From Pseudomonas batumici (GTDB lineage Bacteria; Pseudomonadota; Gammaproteobacteria; Pseudomonadales; Pseudomonadaceae): a stretch of DNA of 47,966 bases. Below the pieces are notes generated by a model. That model had not been told where the DNA came from. It worked only from the letters and a program-made list of their open reading frames with translations, and did no database searches. Position 1 is the stretch's first letter. Each line of letters opens with the position of its first letter. A program made the position numbers and the translations under genes. Positions 26,502 through 34,756 of the stretch are shown here, in pieces. The DNA is taken from assembly GCF_000820515.1 (NCBI RefSeq), contig NZ_JXDG01000029.1:1-47966 (forward strand), given 5' to 3'.

Positions 26502-28129
26502 ATACCGACGTCCTGATTATAGGTTCCGGCGTGGCCGCCACGGCTCTGGCCAACCGTCTGCTGCAAGCTGATCCCACTCGCGCTATCTTGATCCTTGAGG
26601 CGGGTGCCAAGGTCAAGATGCAAGACCAGGCTCTTTGGGATGACTTCATGGTCTCCGGCAGCTCATACTCAAAGCTGCCCTACTACAAGTACAACGACCT
26701 TAACTACCCGGAACGCGACGCCCCCGGTGAGAACCTGAATATCGGCGCTACCTTGGTCCCGCTGGCCGGCGCAAGAGTCATGACCTATGGTGGATCCACC
26801 ATCCATTGGGGGGGGTGGAGCTTCCGGCTCAAGGCAGAAGACTTCAAACTCAAGAGCAATACTGGCCAAGGTGCTGATTGGCCGATCAACTACGCCGAGT
26901 TGGAGCCCTTCTACAACCAGGCAGAGTGCTATATTGGCGTCTCTGGTGATTCCAAAAACCAGGACCCGCCGCGTTCGGCACCTTATCCTTTTCCCGCCTT
27001 CCCTTACACGCTGGAAGACCAGCCCGTCCACAGTGCGATGACTGCGCTCGGGATGAGCACGGCCAATGTCCCGATCGCCCGTCACGGTATCACCAACACC
27101 ACTTCCCGCCACGCCCCTTGCAAGACCACTGGCACCTGTAAGTATTGTCCATTTGGCGCACGCTACGCTGCCCCGAACTTTCTTAACGACATGACCCACT
27201 GGGGCAATTTCCCCAACTTCCGAGTCATGGACAATTGCGTGGTCGAAGAAGTCATCATGTCGTCCAAGAACCGCACCAGTGGTGTCACCTACTTGGACAA
27301 GATGAGCGGCCAACACCTCACCATTGAAGCCAATACGGTGATTGTGGCCGGTGGCGCCATTGAAACGCCGAAGCTTTTGTTGCGCTCGTGCTCAGAGTAC
27401 TGGCCCAACGGCATCGGCAACGATCATGACCTGGTAGGCCGCTATTTCGTCACCCACCCTTATTTCGTCTTCACCGCCACTGTCAACAGCAACCCGGAGT
27501 GGTTGCAGCCTGAAATGGACTTCCCAACGCTGTGCAGCCGCTACTTCGACAGTCCGCAAGAGCAGGCCAAGGGGAAGTTCATCCTGATCAACCCGCCTAG
27601 CTCGTTCATGCCCCTGGTTAACGGTAAGACGTTGAGCATCGCCCAGATGATGCAAAACGGCATGCTGCGGCAGGACATCGAAAACGCGGTGAAAGGTTCG
27701 GCTCAGGTTCAGATCCATGGCATGGTTGAAATCCCCAGTGATTACAAGAACCGGGTGATGAATCTCGATATCCGTAACCGAATTGGCCTGCAGGAAACCA
27801 TTGTGGACTATTCCCAGTCGGCGGATTTCAACACGCGCATGCAGGAGATCGGCGCCCATGTGGGCAGGATATTCGAGGCAATGGGCGCCACACTCTCCGG
27901 GCCCCCCTCCATCTCCTGGCGTGCCGATCACGCGGCCTGCACCTGCCGCATGTCAGACAACGAGCAAGAGGGGGTTATCGATAAAAACCTCAAGCTCTTC
28001 GGCGTCGACAACCTGTATGTCTGCTCGAACGCTGCATTTCCCAACACTGGAGCGATCAATCCAACTTTGACGCTCACGGCGCTGGCGTTACGACTGGGCG
28101 AGCGCTTGGCAGCGCCGGTGCAACCATGA
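26498..28129 (+). CDS. GMC-family FAD oxidoreductase with cysteine cluster
   Basis: The 543-residue flavoenzyme has the ADP-binding motif IIGSGVAATALANRLL at residues 7-22, LEAGA, a GMC signature GGSTIHWGG at 98-106, VIVAGGAIETPKLLLRS and the C-terminal HAACTCRMSDNEQEGVID, followed by NTGAINPTLTLTALALRL. It also has CKTTGTCKYC with Cys208, 214 and 217, in the place where FAD-glucose/gluconate dehydrogenase large subunits carry an FeS-cluster loop. Such proteins oxidise alcohols and pass electrons to a partner rather than to oxygen. The substrate is unknown. It is coupled to the small protein before it and followed after 19 bases by the ferritin-like gene. Confidence 0.88.
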   Translation: MNTDVLIIGSGVAATALANRLLQADPTRAILILEAGAKVKMQDQALWDDFMVSGSSYSKLPYYKYNDLNYPERDAPGENLNIGATLVPLAGARVMTYGGSTIHWGGWSFRLKAEDFKLKSNTGQGADWPINYAELEPFYNQAECYIGVSGDSKNQDPPRSAPYPFPAFPYTLEDQPVHSAMTALGMSTANVPIARHGITNTTSRHAPCKTTGTCKYCPFGARYAAPNFLNDMTHWGNFPNFRVMDNCVVEEVIMSSKNRTSGVTYLDKMSGQHLTIEANTVIVAGGAIETPKLLLRSCSEYWPNGIGNDHDLVGRYFVTHPYFVFTATVNSNPEWLQPEMDFPTLCSRYFDSPQEQAKGKFILINPPSSFMPLVNGKTLSIAQMMQNGMLRQDIENAVKGSAQVQIHGMVEIPSDYKNRVMNLDIRNRIGLQETIVDYSQSADFNTRMQEIGAHVGRIFEAMGATLSGPPSISWRADHAACTCRMSDNEQEGVIDKNLKLFGVDNLYVCSNAAFPNTGAINPTLTLTALALRLGERLAAPVQP

Positions 28130-28148
28130 CAAAGCGAGGTCAATCCAT

Positions 28149-29216
28149 ATGAATACGTTGGAACAGGAAAAAAGTAAGCTGAGTCATTGGCTGCACACCG
28201 CCATGACCCTCGAACTGTCCACCATCCCCCTCTACATGACGGCACTGATCAGCATTAAGCCTGGCAAGAACCGGGTTGCTGCCAACATCCTCCGCAGCGT
28301 GATGATGGAGGAGATGCTGCACTTGTCTCTCGCGGGAAATCTACTTTCTGCCATCGGTGGCAGGACGACCTTCACTGCAGAAAACATTCCTTCCTTTCCT
28401 TTGACACTCAAGTTCGATGGAAAAAGATTCAAGGATCGGGAGTTCGAGGCCAATCTTGCCCCATTCAGTCCGGACAACATCGAAATATTTGCCGAGATCG
28501 AACTGCCTGAGGGGTGGCGGGAGCGGCCCCAGCTCAAGGCTGCCCTGAAGCTTGATGTGCCGGGCTACACCATCGGTGAGTTCTACGATGAGATTGCCAA
28601 AAAGCTAGCATCCCTCTGTGAGGTCTACGGTCAAACAGCTGTCTTCAATGGCAATCCCGAACACCAATTGGGTTTGAACTACTATTGGAGCGGTGGCGGC
28701 AGACCGATAATAATCAATGATCTGGAGTCGGCCCAGCGTGCTATCCAGGTCATCGTTACTCAGGGTGAAGGCGTCCGCCATGAAGTGTATGACGACGACC
28801 ACGACTATTTCGGCCAGCCGGAGCAAGTGGCCCATTTCTTTCGCTTTCGAGAAATCCAGTTCGGCCGTCACTATCAGCCGGGAGATAATCCCCGCCAGCC
28901 CCCCACCGGCCCTGCGTTTGAGGTTGACTACAGCGAGGTTTATCCGATCAAGGCCAATCCCAAGTCGACGGATTACGTTGCCGACCCTGCCATGTCGACA
29001 CTCAATGACGAGTTCAACCGCCTCTACTCGCTGATGCTGTACCAGATTGCCGAGGCGCTCAACGGCGCATCCGGTGCGATGTATACCGCCATCCTAAACA
29101 GCATGCACGATATGACCGCTACCGCCCTGAAAATGGTGGCGACGCCTATCGCAAACGACCCCGAAGGGCGCAATGGCGCTCCCTCCTTCGAATGGGTCGA
29201 ACCCGCAGTTGACTGA
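28149..29216 (+). CDS. ferritin-like protein of the VioB/RebD (iminophenyl-pyruvate dimer synthase) type
   Basis: The 355-residue protein has the VioB/RebD-type ferritin-like domain: HTAMTLELSTIPLYMTALIS (Glu22) and VMMEEMLHLSLAGNLLSAIG (Glu54/55, His58), the pattern of the di-iron/haem-associated domain in violacein and rebeccamycin biosynthesis. The large N-terminal parts of VioB/RebD are absent, so this is the stand-alone form. Later segments (REIQFGRHYQPGDNP, STLNDEFNRLYSLMLYQIAEALNG) complete the helical domain. The chemistry is unknown; an oxidative step acting with the neighbouring GMC enzyme is a fair inference. Confidence 0.82.
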   Translation: MNTLEQEKSKLSHWLHTAMTLELSTIPLYMTALISIKPGKNRVAANILRSVMMEEMLHLSLAGNLLSAIGGRTTFTAENIPSFPLTLKFDGKRFKDREFEANLAPFSPDNIEIFAEIELPEGWRERPQLKAALKLDVPGYTIGEFYDEIAKKLASLCEVYGQTAVFNGNPEHQLGLNYYWSGGGRPIIINDLESAQRAIQVIVTQGEGVRHEVYDDDHDYFGQPEQVAHFFRFREIQFGRHYQPGDNPRQPPTGPAFEVDYSEVYPIKANPKSTDYVADPAMSTLNDEFNRLYSLMLYQIAEALNGASGAMYTAILNSMHDMTATALKMVATPIANDPEGRNGAPSFEWVEPAVD

Positions 29217-29229
29217 AAAGGAAAAAAAC

Positions 29230-29628
29230 ATGATCACGTTGATCTCCCGCTGGGAACTGCTGGATGGCTGCCCGACACAATTGAAATGCGAGCTGGACAG
29301 CTTGGCTGACAAAGTCAAGGCGGTGGAGCCTGACACCTTGATGTACCTGGTTCACCTGCAGGCACCTGGGCCACTCGACTCCAGTAACAACCCGATCGAA
29401 CCGCCGCCACCGCTGATTCCACTGGCGGGACAGAATGAAGTCATCTTCCTGGAAATCTACAAGGACGAAGTCGCCTTCAGCCGCCACGTCAATGGTCCGG
29501 TTTTCCAGGCCTTCCTGAAGGGATATGGCAAGTACTTCAAGCAGGACCCCGAAAGGCCGGGGTGGCCGATTACCAAAAATGCGACCCTTAGCCGCGTTTC
29601 CGGCTTTATCCGCAACGCCGCCGACTAA
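29230..29628 (+). CDS. small ABM-like protein at the end of the oxidoreductase operon
   Basis: The 132-residue protein starts at the ATG at 29230 after AAAGGAAAAAAAC, 13 bases beyond the ferritin-like stop. LISRWELLDGCPTQLKCELDSLADKVKAVEPDTLMYLVHLQ, then EVIFLEIYKDEVAFSRHVNGPVF, has the strand-helix-strand pattern of dimeric alpha/beta-barrel (antibiotic biosynthesis monooxygenase-like) proteins, with an inserted Pro-rich loop (PIEPPPPLIPL). Such proteins act as cofactor-less oxygenases or as auxiliary proteins. The exact role is unknown. Confidence 0.65.
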   Translation: MITLISRWELLDGCPTQLKCELDSLADKVKAVEPDTLMYLVHLQAPGPLDSSNNPIEPPPPLIPLAGQNEVIFLEIYKDEVAFSRHVNGPVFQAFLKGYGKYFKQDPERPGWPITKNATLSRVSGFIRNAAD

Positions 29629-29774
29629 GCCGGTGCAACTTGCCGGGCCTGCTGCCAATCAAAGCGGCAGGTCCGCCTCCGGTTGCTGAAGGGCGAGGCC
29701 GCTCCGACATCATTGATGCGTTGCACCGAGGCCGCCGGAACGGCGCAGCGGTACAAGATCGGAAAATGTGTTGG

Positions 29775-30479
29775 CTAGTCCGGAATAACCCGGTCCTCGT
29801 CGTAACCCATCCGACCGCCGCCATGCTGAATGAGCAAGTTCACACCGTTGCTCTGTATCGAAGCCTCGACGTTCATATAGATCGGTGTCATTAACAAGCC
29901 GGCCATGTCATCTGTGTCCAGAGTCCGTAGCAGTCTGCCTGTTTTGATCTCAATCTCCTTGATCGACTTCATCGTGACGTAGGGCTCTTGGTATGTTTCT
30001 GCTGGGGCCTGAACGCCGTACACGCCCAGGAACATGCGATCCTTGGTGTGGGACCACATCGGGATTTCAACGTTGCCTTCAAGCAACTGGTTGTTCTCGC
30101 CGGTGTTATCCAGGCGGCCCACCTGTTGCAGGTTGATCGGCAAGGTCCGCTTACCATCACTCCAGGTCCCGCTCGCACCCTGGTCAGTCACAGTCAGTGT
30201 GATGGGGCACTTTTTGTCAGGCTCTTCGCAGAGCTCCAGTTGGTTTTCAGCCTGTTGCTTGCCATGCAAGGCAATCGGAATGCGATGCTCATCATAGTAA
30301 TAACTGCCATCGACCTTTCCGGGATTATTCTGTAGCAACCACACATACGTCTGCAGCGACATATGCACCGAATGGCTGCCCAGGGTTCCGGTGTAGTTGC
30401 GAACCTCGTACCAGCCTGCCCACCCTGGCAATGGCAGGCAGGTCAGGAGCAGGAGCGACAGTGAGGTGATTTTTTTCAT
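29775..30479 (-). CDS. exported protein of unknown function
   Basis: The 234-residue protein has a signal peptide (MKKITSLSLLLLTCLPLPGWAG). The mature part has a Tyr-rich beta pattern (VHMSLQTYVWLLQNN, VDGSYYYDEHRIPIALHG), a two-Cys segment (LELCEEPDKKCPITLTV) and a C-terminal IQHGGGRMGYDEDR. It is convergent with the oxidoreductase operon, with about 145 bases between. No family is recognised. Confidence 0.65.
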   Translation of the reverse strand: MKKITSLSLLLLTCLPLPGWAGWYEVRNYTGTLGSHSVHMSLQTYVWLLQNNPGKVDGSYYYDEHRIPIALHGKQQAENQLELCEEPDKKCPITLTVTDQGASGTWSDGKRTLPINLQQVGRLDNTGENNQLLEGNVEIPMWSHTKDRMFLGVYGVQAPAETYQEPYVTMKSIKEIEIKTGRLLRTLDTDDMAGLLMTPIYMNVEASIQSNGVNLLIQHGGGRMGYDEDRVIPD

Positions 30480-30652
30480 GAGGGTGATTCATTCCGAGTG
30501 TCCATACAAGGCGTCGGCAGTTTAACCAGATTGTTGTCAGTACCGATGAAAATCTGACCCGGCCTACCGGCTGAAAACTGAACCGCTTGGGCCAAATGTG
30601 GATTGTGCGAGCGGAGGCTTGCGGTAGTCCGGGGATACGCAGCAGTCACTTT

Positions 30653-31066
30653 CTAATAGCTCGTATCCTGCCCACCCATAATGTTCGCTCTGCTGGTTGA
30701 GCGACGACCGTCACTGTACTCCGTATCCTGTCCACCCATGATGTTTGCTCTGCTGGTTGCGCGACGACCGTCACTGTATTCCGTATCTTGCCCACCCATA
30801 ATGTTCGCTCTGCTGGTTGAGCGACGACCGTCACTGTATTCCGTATCCTGCCCACCCATGATGTTCGCTCTGCTGGTTGAGCGGCGACCGTCACTGTACT
30901 CCGTATCCTGTCCACCCATGATGTTCGCACGGCTGGTTGAGGTTGTACCATCGTCGTATCTACAATCGTAACCGCCTGTAATATTTTCACTGCAACTGTC
31001 GGCAAAGGCTGGATGCAGCGAAGAAGCAAATAGAATTGAACCCAGCAGAACCACCTTGAATTTCAT
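30653..31066 (-). CDS. exported tandem-repeat protein
   Basis: The 137-residue protein has a signal peptide (MKFKVVLLGSILFASSLHPAFA). It is followed by a degenerate first unit (CSENITGGYDCRYDDG) and then four to five near-perfect units of 20 residues with the core SRANIMGGQDTEYSDGRR. The coding units are 60 bases each and almost identical in DNA, which points to recent expansion. Each unit has balanced charge plus Gly and Asn, like low-affinity binding or bead-like exported proteins. The last unit ends in QDTSY. Function unknown. Confidence 0.7.
   Translation of the reverse strand: MKFKVVLLGSILFASSLHPAFADSCSENITGGYDCRYDDGTTSTSRANIMGGQDTEYSDGRRSTSRANIMGGQDTEYSDGRRSTSRANIMGGQDTEYSDGRRATSRANIMGGQDTEYSDGRRSTSRANIMGGQDTSY
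30661..30960. repeat. five 60-base tandem repeats (with a sixth degenerate unit to about 30990)
   Basis: Each unit carries CACCCATRATGTTYGC and GGTTGAGCGACGACCGTCAC at the same phase, spaced exactly 60 bases, with only a few substitutions between units. The fifth unit is more divergent (GGTTGAGGTTGTACCATCGT). The repeats lie fully inside, and in frame with, the minus-strand exported-protein gene. Confidence 0.92.
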
Positions 31067-31439
31067 GAACGTTCCTTACGGGAGGTTTCGAGATCACTGG
31101 CAAAATAATCAGGCTCACGCGACCATGCGGGAGCGATTGATTTATTGGTATACGATAGAAAGTATGAATAGTTTGGTATCTCGAACTCCTTGATCAAGCC
31201 TAGGTAGAAAGGGCAGCTTCGCACACCCGTTTGTATCAATGCGGCATGGCAGCATGCCACTATCCATACAGACTGAGCCCCCCACACTAAGTTTCCGCTA
31301 CGAGAACATATTTTTAGCAAGCCCAACCTAGGCGCTTCATACAGTCACTGTTCCAGGCAGGGTGAGACGCGGTACTTTCGATAATGTCCACTTGGGTCGA
31401 TTACGGGCATTCGTGACAGGCTGAAATCGCCCAAAACGG
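31067..31439. other. intergenic region, nothing firm
   Basis: This 373-base stretch lies between the start of the repeat protein and the stop of the GFA gene, both on the minus strand. It is AT-richer than its surroundings. An open frame of 87 codons (31063-31326, minus) has no ribosome-binding site and mixed composition, so it is not called. The promoter of the repeat-protein gene should be at its left end. Confidence 0.4.
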
Positions 31440-31841
31440 TTACTGGAACTGTGGCCAATGATCCTGAATTTCGTACCATGTTGCCTTGGACATCACCTCT
31501 ATATGTTTCTGCTTGTCGGACGTGAACATGGAGTCCAGCGTCCCCATCGCTATCGAGATCCACTCGGCGTACTCACCTTGGCTTCTCGACCAGAACAGCG
31601 ACGAACCGCACTCGGCGCAGAACTGGCGAATGACTGATTCAGAGGATTGGTACGACTTGATGCCATCAGCGCCTTGGGCAAGATGCAGGTCGCTACGCAA
31701 CACGCTGCCGTAGCTGGCAAACGCTGCTCCATGGCTTTTGCGGCATTGGCTGCAATGGCAGTGAGAAAGGGCTTTTGGTCGTGAGTGGATTTCGTATCTG
31801 ACGGCGCCGCAAAGGCAGCTGCCCTGAAAGATGTCGGCCAT
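31440..31841 (-). CDS. GFA (CENP-V/GFA) family zinc protein
   Basis: The 133-residue protein has the family ligand set GSCLCGAVRYEI, HCHCSQCRKSHGAAFASYG and CAECGSSLFW. It is a different subgroup from the copy at 6264-6659, with an extra FTSDKQKHIEVMSKATWYEI tail segment typical of many DUF636 proteins. Zinc binding is secure, the enzymatic role is not. It stands alone on the minus strand. Confidence 0.85.
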   Translation of the reverse strand: MADIFQGSCLCGAVRYEIHSRPKALSHCHCSQCRKSHGAAFASYGSVLRSDLHLAQGADGIKSYQSSESVIRQFCAECGSSLFWSRSQGEYAEWISIAMGTLDSMFTSDKQKHIEVMSKATWYEIQDHWPQFQ

Positions 31842-31917
31842 ATTGGATGCCGTTTGACAATGAAGACGGCAATTTAACCTGCGAACAGTTTCGGTGTCGA
31901 CCGACCGCTTCTGGCTG

Positions 31918-31948
31918 ATTACTGCCTGTCGCCGTCATCGGCAGTAAT
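31918..31948. repeat. inverted repeat ATTACTGCC / GGCAGTAAT
   Basis: There are perfect nine-base arms at 31918-31926 and 31940-31948 with a 13-base loop. The stretch lies upstream of the minus-strand GFA gene, between it and the TTGCA repeat array. A possible transcription or recombination structure; no function can be assigned. Confidence 0.5.
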
Positions 31949-31997
31949 GTGCAGTTCTCCGACGATCATGGTCATGAAGCGAGATGGTTAAATCCGA

Positions 31998-32070
31998 TGC
32001 AATCGCTGGCCAGATGCAATGCAAATGACGAGTCAGGTCGAATGCAAACAGGTGGTCATGTGGAGTGCAA
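31998..32070. mobile_element. IS21-like terminal repeat array (solo end), candidate
   Basis: TTGCA (read on the minus strand) recurs four times at spacings of 23, 23 and 22 bases; the plus-strand TGCAA positions are 31998, 32020, 32043 and 32066. The following bases are similar, with a loose consensus TTGCATTCGACCTGACC. IS21-family elements carry such multiple 20-odd-base terminal repeats. No istA/istB gene is present, so it would be a relic. A short iteron-like protein-binding array is the alternative. Confidence 0.4.
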
Positions 32071-32168
32071 TTCCGCACCAGGGCGCTGAAGCTGGCGCCG
32101 CCGCCCCCTCAGTGACGGAGCTGCATTCATGTTAAAGTGCCATCTTTCTATCGATTAAGTACGCTCGC

Positions 32169-32783
32169 ATGGATGCCACGTTTCACCGCTTTAGCTGTTT
32201 TCCATTGCTCACTCTCACCTTGGCGCTTTCAGGATGCCAAACCACCGGGCTTGGGGAACCCACGCCGCCGGCAATCTCGCCAGGGCTTGAGGTGTTCAAC
32301 GCTGTTTTGAACGAGACCCCAGAGCCGAGCTCAATCGTGCGTGAAGGGGGGCTGATCAGTTATGTCGTGATCACGCCGCCGGGACGGGAACACCGCTATC
32401 TGGCGAGTTTCGAGTCCGATTGCAGTCAGCCCACTGTACAGATGCTCTTTCGTACTTCCAGGGGAATGGTGCCGTTCTCTGATGGTCCAAGAGCGCGTGC
32501 CGAGGCGTTCGGACAAATACCGGCCGAACAAAAAAAGCAGTACCTGCAGAGCACGCAACTTAAACAAGTCTGCGCTCAGACCGCCCCCCCCGACTGGCGC
32601 GCATTCGCAACACCCGACCATCAGGACTGGCAACTGATCGACCGCGCCAGCCTGAAGGTGAGGGGTGATGAGGTCACGTTCTGGAGCGCCCGAGTTCCGG
32701 CCAGCGAAATGCTGACGCCCGACAAAGAGGCCTTGTATCGGCAGTCACGACAGCGGTGGACAGCCAACTGTTCACTGCAATAG
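32169..32783 (+). CDS. lipoprotein of unknown function (possibly 5' part of a broken gene)
   Basis: The 204-residue protein has a lipobox (LTLTLALSGC). The mature part has ISYVVITPPGREHRYLASFESDC and PVPASEM-like stretches with Cys pairs, and ends RWTANCSLQ. The TAG at 32781-32783 is followed in the same frame, without a further stop, by 287 codons that encode a folded-looking protein lacking its own signal and ribosome-binding site. The gene may therefore be the front half of one ~490-residue lipoprotein. No family is recognised. Confidence 0.65.
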   Translation: MDATFHRFSCFPLLTLTLALSGCQTTGLGEPTPPAISPGLEVFNAVLNETPEPSSIVREGGLISYVVITPPGREHRYLASFESDCSQPTVQMLFRTSRGMVPFSDGPRARAEAFGQIPAEQKKQYLQSTQLKQVCAQTAPPDWRAFATPDHQDWQLIDRASLKVRGDEVTFWSARVPASEMLTPDKEALYRQSRQRWTANCSLQ

Positions 32784-32792
32784 CTCACCCCC

Positions 32793-33647
32793 TTGAGTGT
32801 CTTCTACCTGGGCGCGAACAGTCACGTCATTGCTGGAGAGATACAGGCAAAACCCGGCCCCAATGGCCAGAGCAGTCTGGACGCTGATGAACGCCAACTG
32901 CTTCAGTTAGCATGCGGCAGACAGCAGTCACTGGACCAGTACGCGCATTATGAAGGGCGCGAGCAATCACCCTTTAAATTGCCGGCACCGGTGATCGCGC
33001 CCTCGATCGTGAAGGCCATCGAGGCATTGAACATGCCCAAGCCGGAGAAAAGCATCCAGCGCCTGCAACTGGTGTTCAACGACATGGCCGAGGCAAACCG
33101 ACCAGGGCCCTATGGCTTGGGGCGCCTGGGGAGCGACACACTCTACGAGTCGAACGAGGCGGGCAAGCTGTTGGTCGAGCGCCATAAAGTCTCGAGAATC
33201 CAAGAGGTCAAGGTCAGCTTCCGAGGCCTGATGACCCTGGGCAAAAGTAACTCCAACCTCTATGGGCATGAAAGGGATGGAGTCATCGTCGACGACCGTG
33301 CACCTGCCACTGACCTCAGATTCGAGGGCGACTGGGCGACGATGCCTATCGGTGCCCAGCTTCGATACACCGTGCAGATACCTTTCACCACCTACGATAA
33401 ACGTAAGGTACCTGAGGACTACGGCTTCACGTGTAACGTTGAATCGCAACGGCCTGCCAGCGCCTATCACCCGAGCCTGATGGGTAACGCAAAGGTGCTC
33501 AATTGCACGGGCAAGGACTACGACTGGGGGAAAGGCATCGGCACTTACGCCTACCTGGAGACGTATGGACTGTTTGTGCCGGTCGAGTATATCGGGAACG
33601 GCCCGTTCAAATGGTACGGGAAGTGGACGATCAAAACGGTGGAGTGA
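32793..33647 (+). pseudogene. in-frame continuation after TAG; downstream half of the lipoprotein gene
   Basis: There are 284 codons if TTG at 32793 is taken as start, but no Shine-Dalgarno sequence precedes it and there is no signal peptide. It is in the same frame as the lipoprotein upstream, separated only by TAG and three codons. The sequence (LDADERQLLQLACGRQQSLDQYAHYEGREQ, then a beta-rich half with RYTVQIPFTTYDKRKVPEDYGFTC) looks like a genuine periplasmic domain. Either a nonsense mutation split the gene, or the TAG is read through, or this is an internal start. Confidence is in the coding nature, not in the mechanism. Confidence 0.55.
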
Positions 33648-33778
33648 CGCCCGCGGAACGGGAGGCCTGGCTTCCCGATCCAGTTCAACATTGAACGCCA
33701 TCAGTGACTCAACCCAGTACCACTGCCTGGAAGCTCAGGCACGAAATGAAAATTCATAGGCAACGTCGAAAGGATCTC

Positions 33779-34486
33779 ATGGTGTCTACCCGCTACTGTG
33801 TCAAAGCCGCGTTCTTCCTCCTGATCAGTTCACTCTTTTTGAGCGGTAGTGCGCTCGCGCAATCCGACGATATCCAGACCGCCATCAAGCAGGGCCAGGT
33901 CTTCGCCGACTTGAAGGCACTTGAGACATTCCTGGCCCACGATGGTGGTTCAGTGAGCGGAGCCACCACCGGCGAACTGTCTGGAATAGGTGAAGTGCAG
34001 GCCATCACCATCAGGCACACGGAGCCCTTGATGAGCCTTCAAATAGCCTTGCTGGCACACGACACCAATGGCTCTCTGCGAGTCATCGCTCAGACCAAGG
34101 TCGTCTCGAGTGGCTACCTTGAAGCCACCGCCCGTATTGAACGGGGCAGCTTGTTCATCGATCTGGATGCGATAAAGGGCGCCTGGGGAGGCTATCAATT
34201 CAAGCAGCAAGCCGATGGGAGGCTTCGCCTTATTGGTATCAAGCTCCACCGCGCGAGTGACAGCGGCGAACCGGACCACGATCTCGTCGCGGTGGTCGAC
34301 ACGGACTTTAACCTGGTCACGGGCAAGATGCTGTTCAAGCGAAAAGGGGACCCGCGCCCGCTCAAGGCCCAAGTCCATGGCCCAGCCTGCTATTTCGAGG
34401 GTTTCGATTTCGACTTTTATGCCTGCGCCACGTCTATGAAGACCGCCGATGGAACACCGGCAGACGATTTGATGAATACGCCGTGA
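33779..34486 (+). CDS. exported protein of unknown function
   Basis: The 235-residue protein starts at the ATG at 33779 after AAAGGATCTC. The signal peptide (AAFFLLISSLFLSGSALAQ, cut after ALA) shows export to the periplasm. The mature part is beta-rich with SGIGEVQAITIRHTEPLMSLQIALLAHD, IKGAWGGYQFKQQADGRLRLIGIKLHRA and a C-terminal ACYFEGFDFDFYACATSM. Many small Pseudomonas periplasmic proteins look like this; none can be named. It lies 131 bases after the broken lipoprotein gene in the same direction. Confidence 0.65.
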   Translation: MVSTRYCVKAAFFLLISSLFLSGSALAQSDDIQTAIKQGQVFADLKALETFLAHDGGSVSGATTGELSGIGEVQAITIRHTEPLMSLQIALLAHDTNGSLRVIAQTKVVSSGYLEATARIERGSLFIDLDAIKGAWGGYQFKQQADGRLRLIGIKLHRASDSGEPDHDLVAVVDTDFNLVTGKMLFKRKGDPRPLKAQVHGPACYFEGFDFDFYACATSMKTADGTPADDLMNTP

Positions 34487-34728
34487 GAAACTTCACGGGA
34501 ATTGGCTGAAAGATGACGGCGCACCTGGATGGAATGGACATCAGGATTGCCTGGGGGGCTCACAGAGTGATCCCCGGGTGTTCGCACCCACCATCCTTCA
34601 GTCATCGAGAGTGGTGTGCCATAAATTTCGTGACGCTTAGTTCTATCTTCTCGATGTCTTGATGATAGACAGTTTTGGGGCGACCTCTTGCTGGCTGCTG
34701 AAATGGCCAGCTTCCATAAGAGGGGGGA

Positions 34729-34744
34729 GGCTCGCGTGCGAGCC
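34729..34744 (-). terminator. hairpin terminator candidate
   Basis: GGCTCGC-GT-GCGAGCC is a perfect seven-base stem at 34729-34744, 13 bases beyond the stop of the minus-strand lipoprotein gene. On the minus strand the tail is CTCCCCCCTCTT, pyrimidine-rich but poor in T, so it is a moderate candidate. Confidence 0.45.
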
Positions 34745-34756
34745 CGAGCGCAATGT

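Noticed and set aside
31063..31326. 87-codon minus-strand frame upstream of the repeat protein
   Set aside because: No ribosome-binding site, and composition unlike the neighbouring genes.
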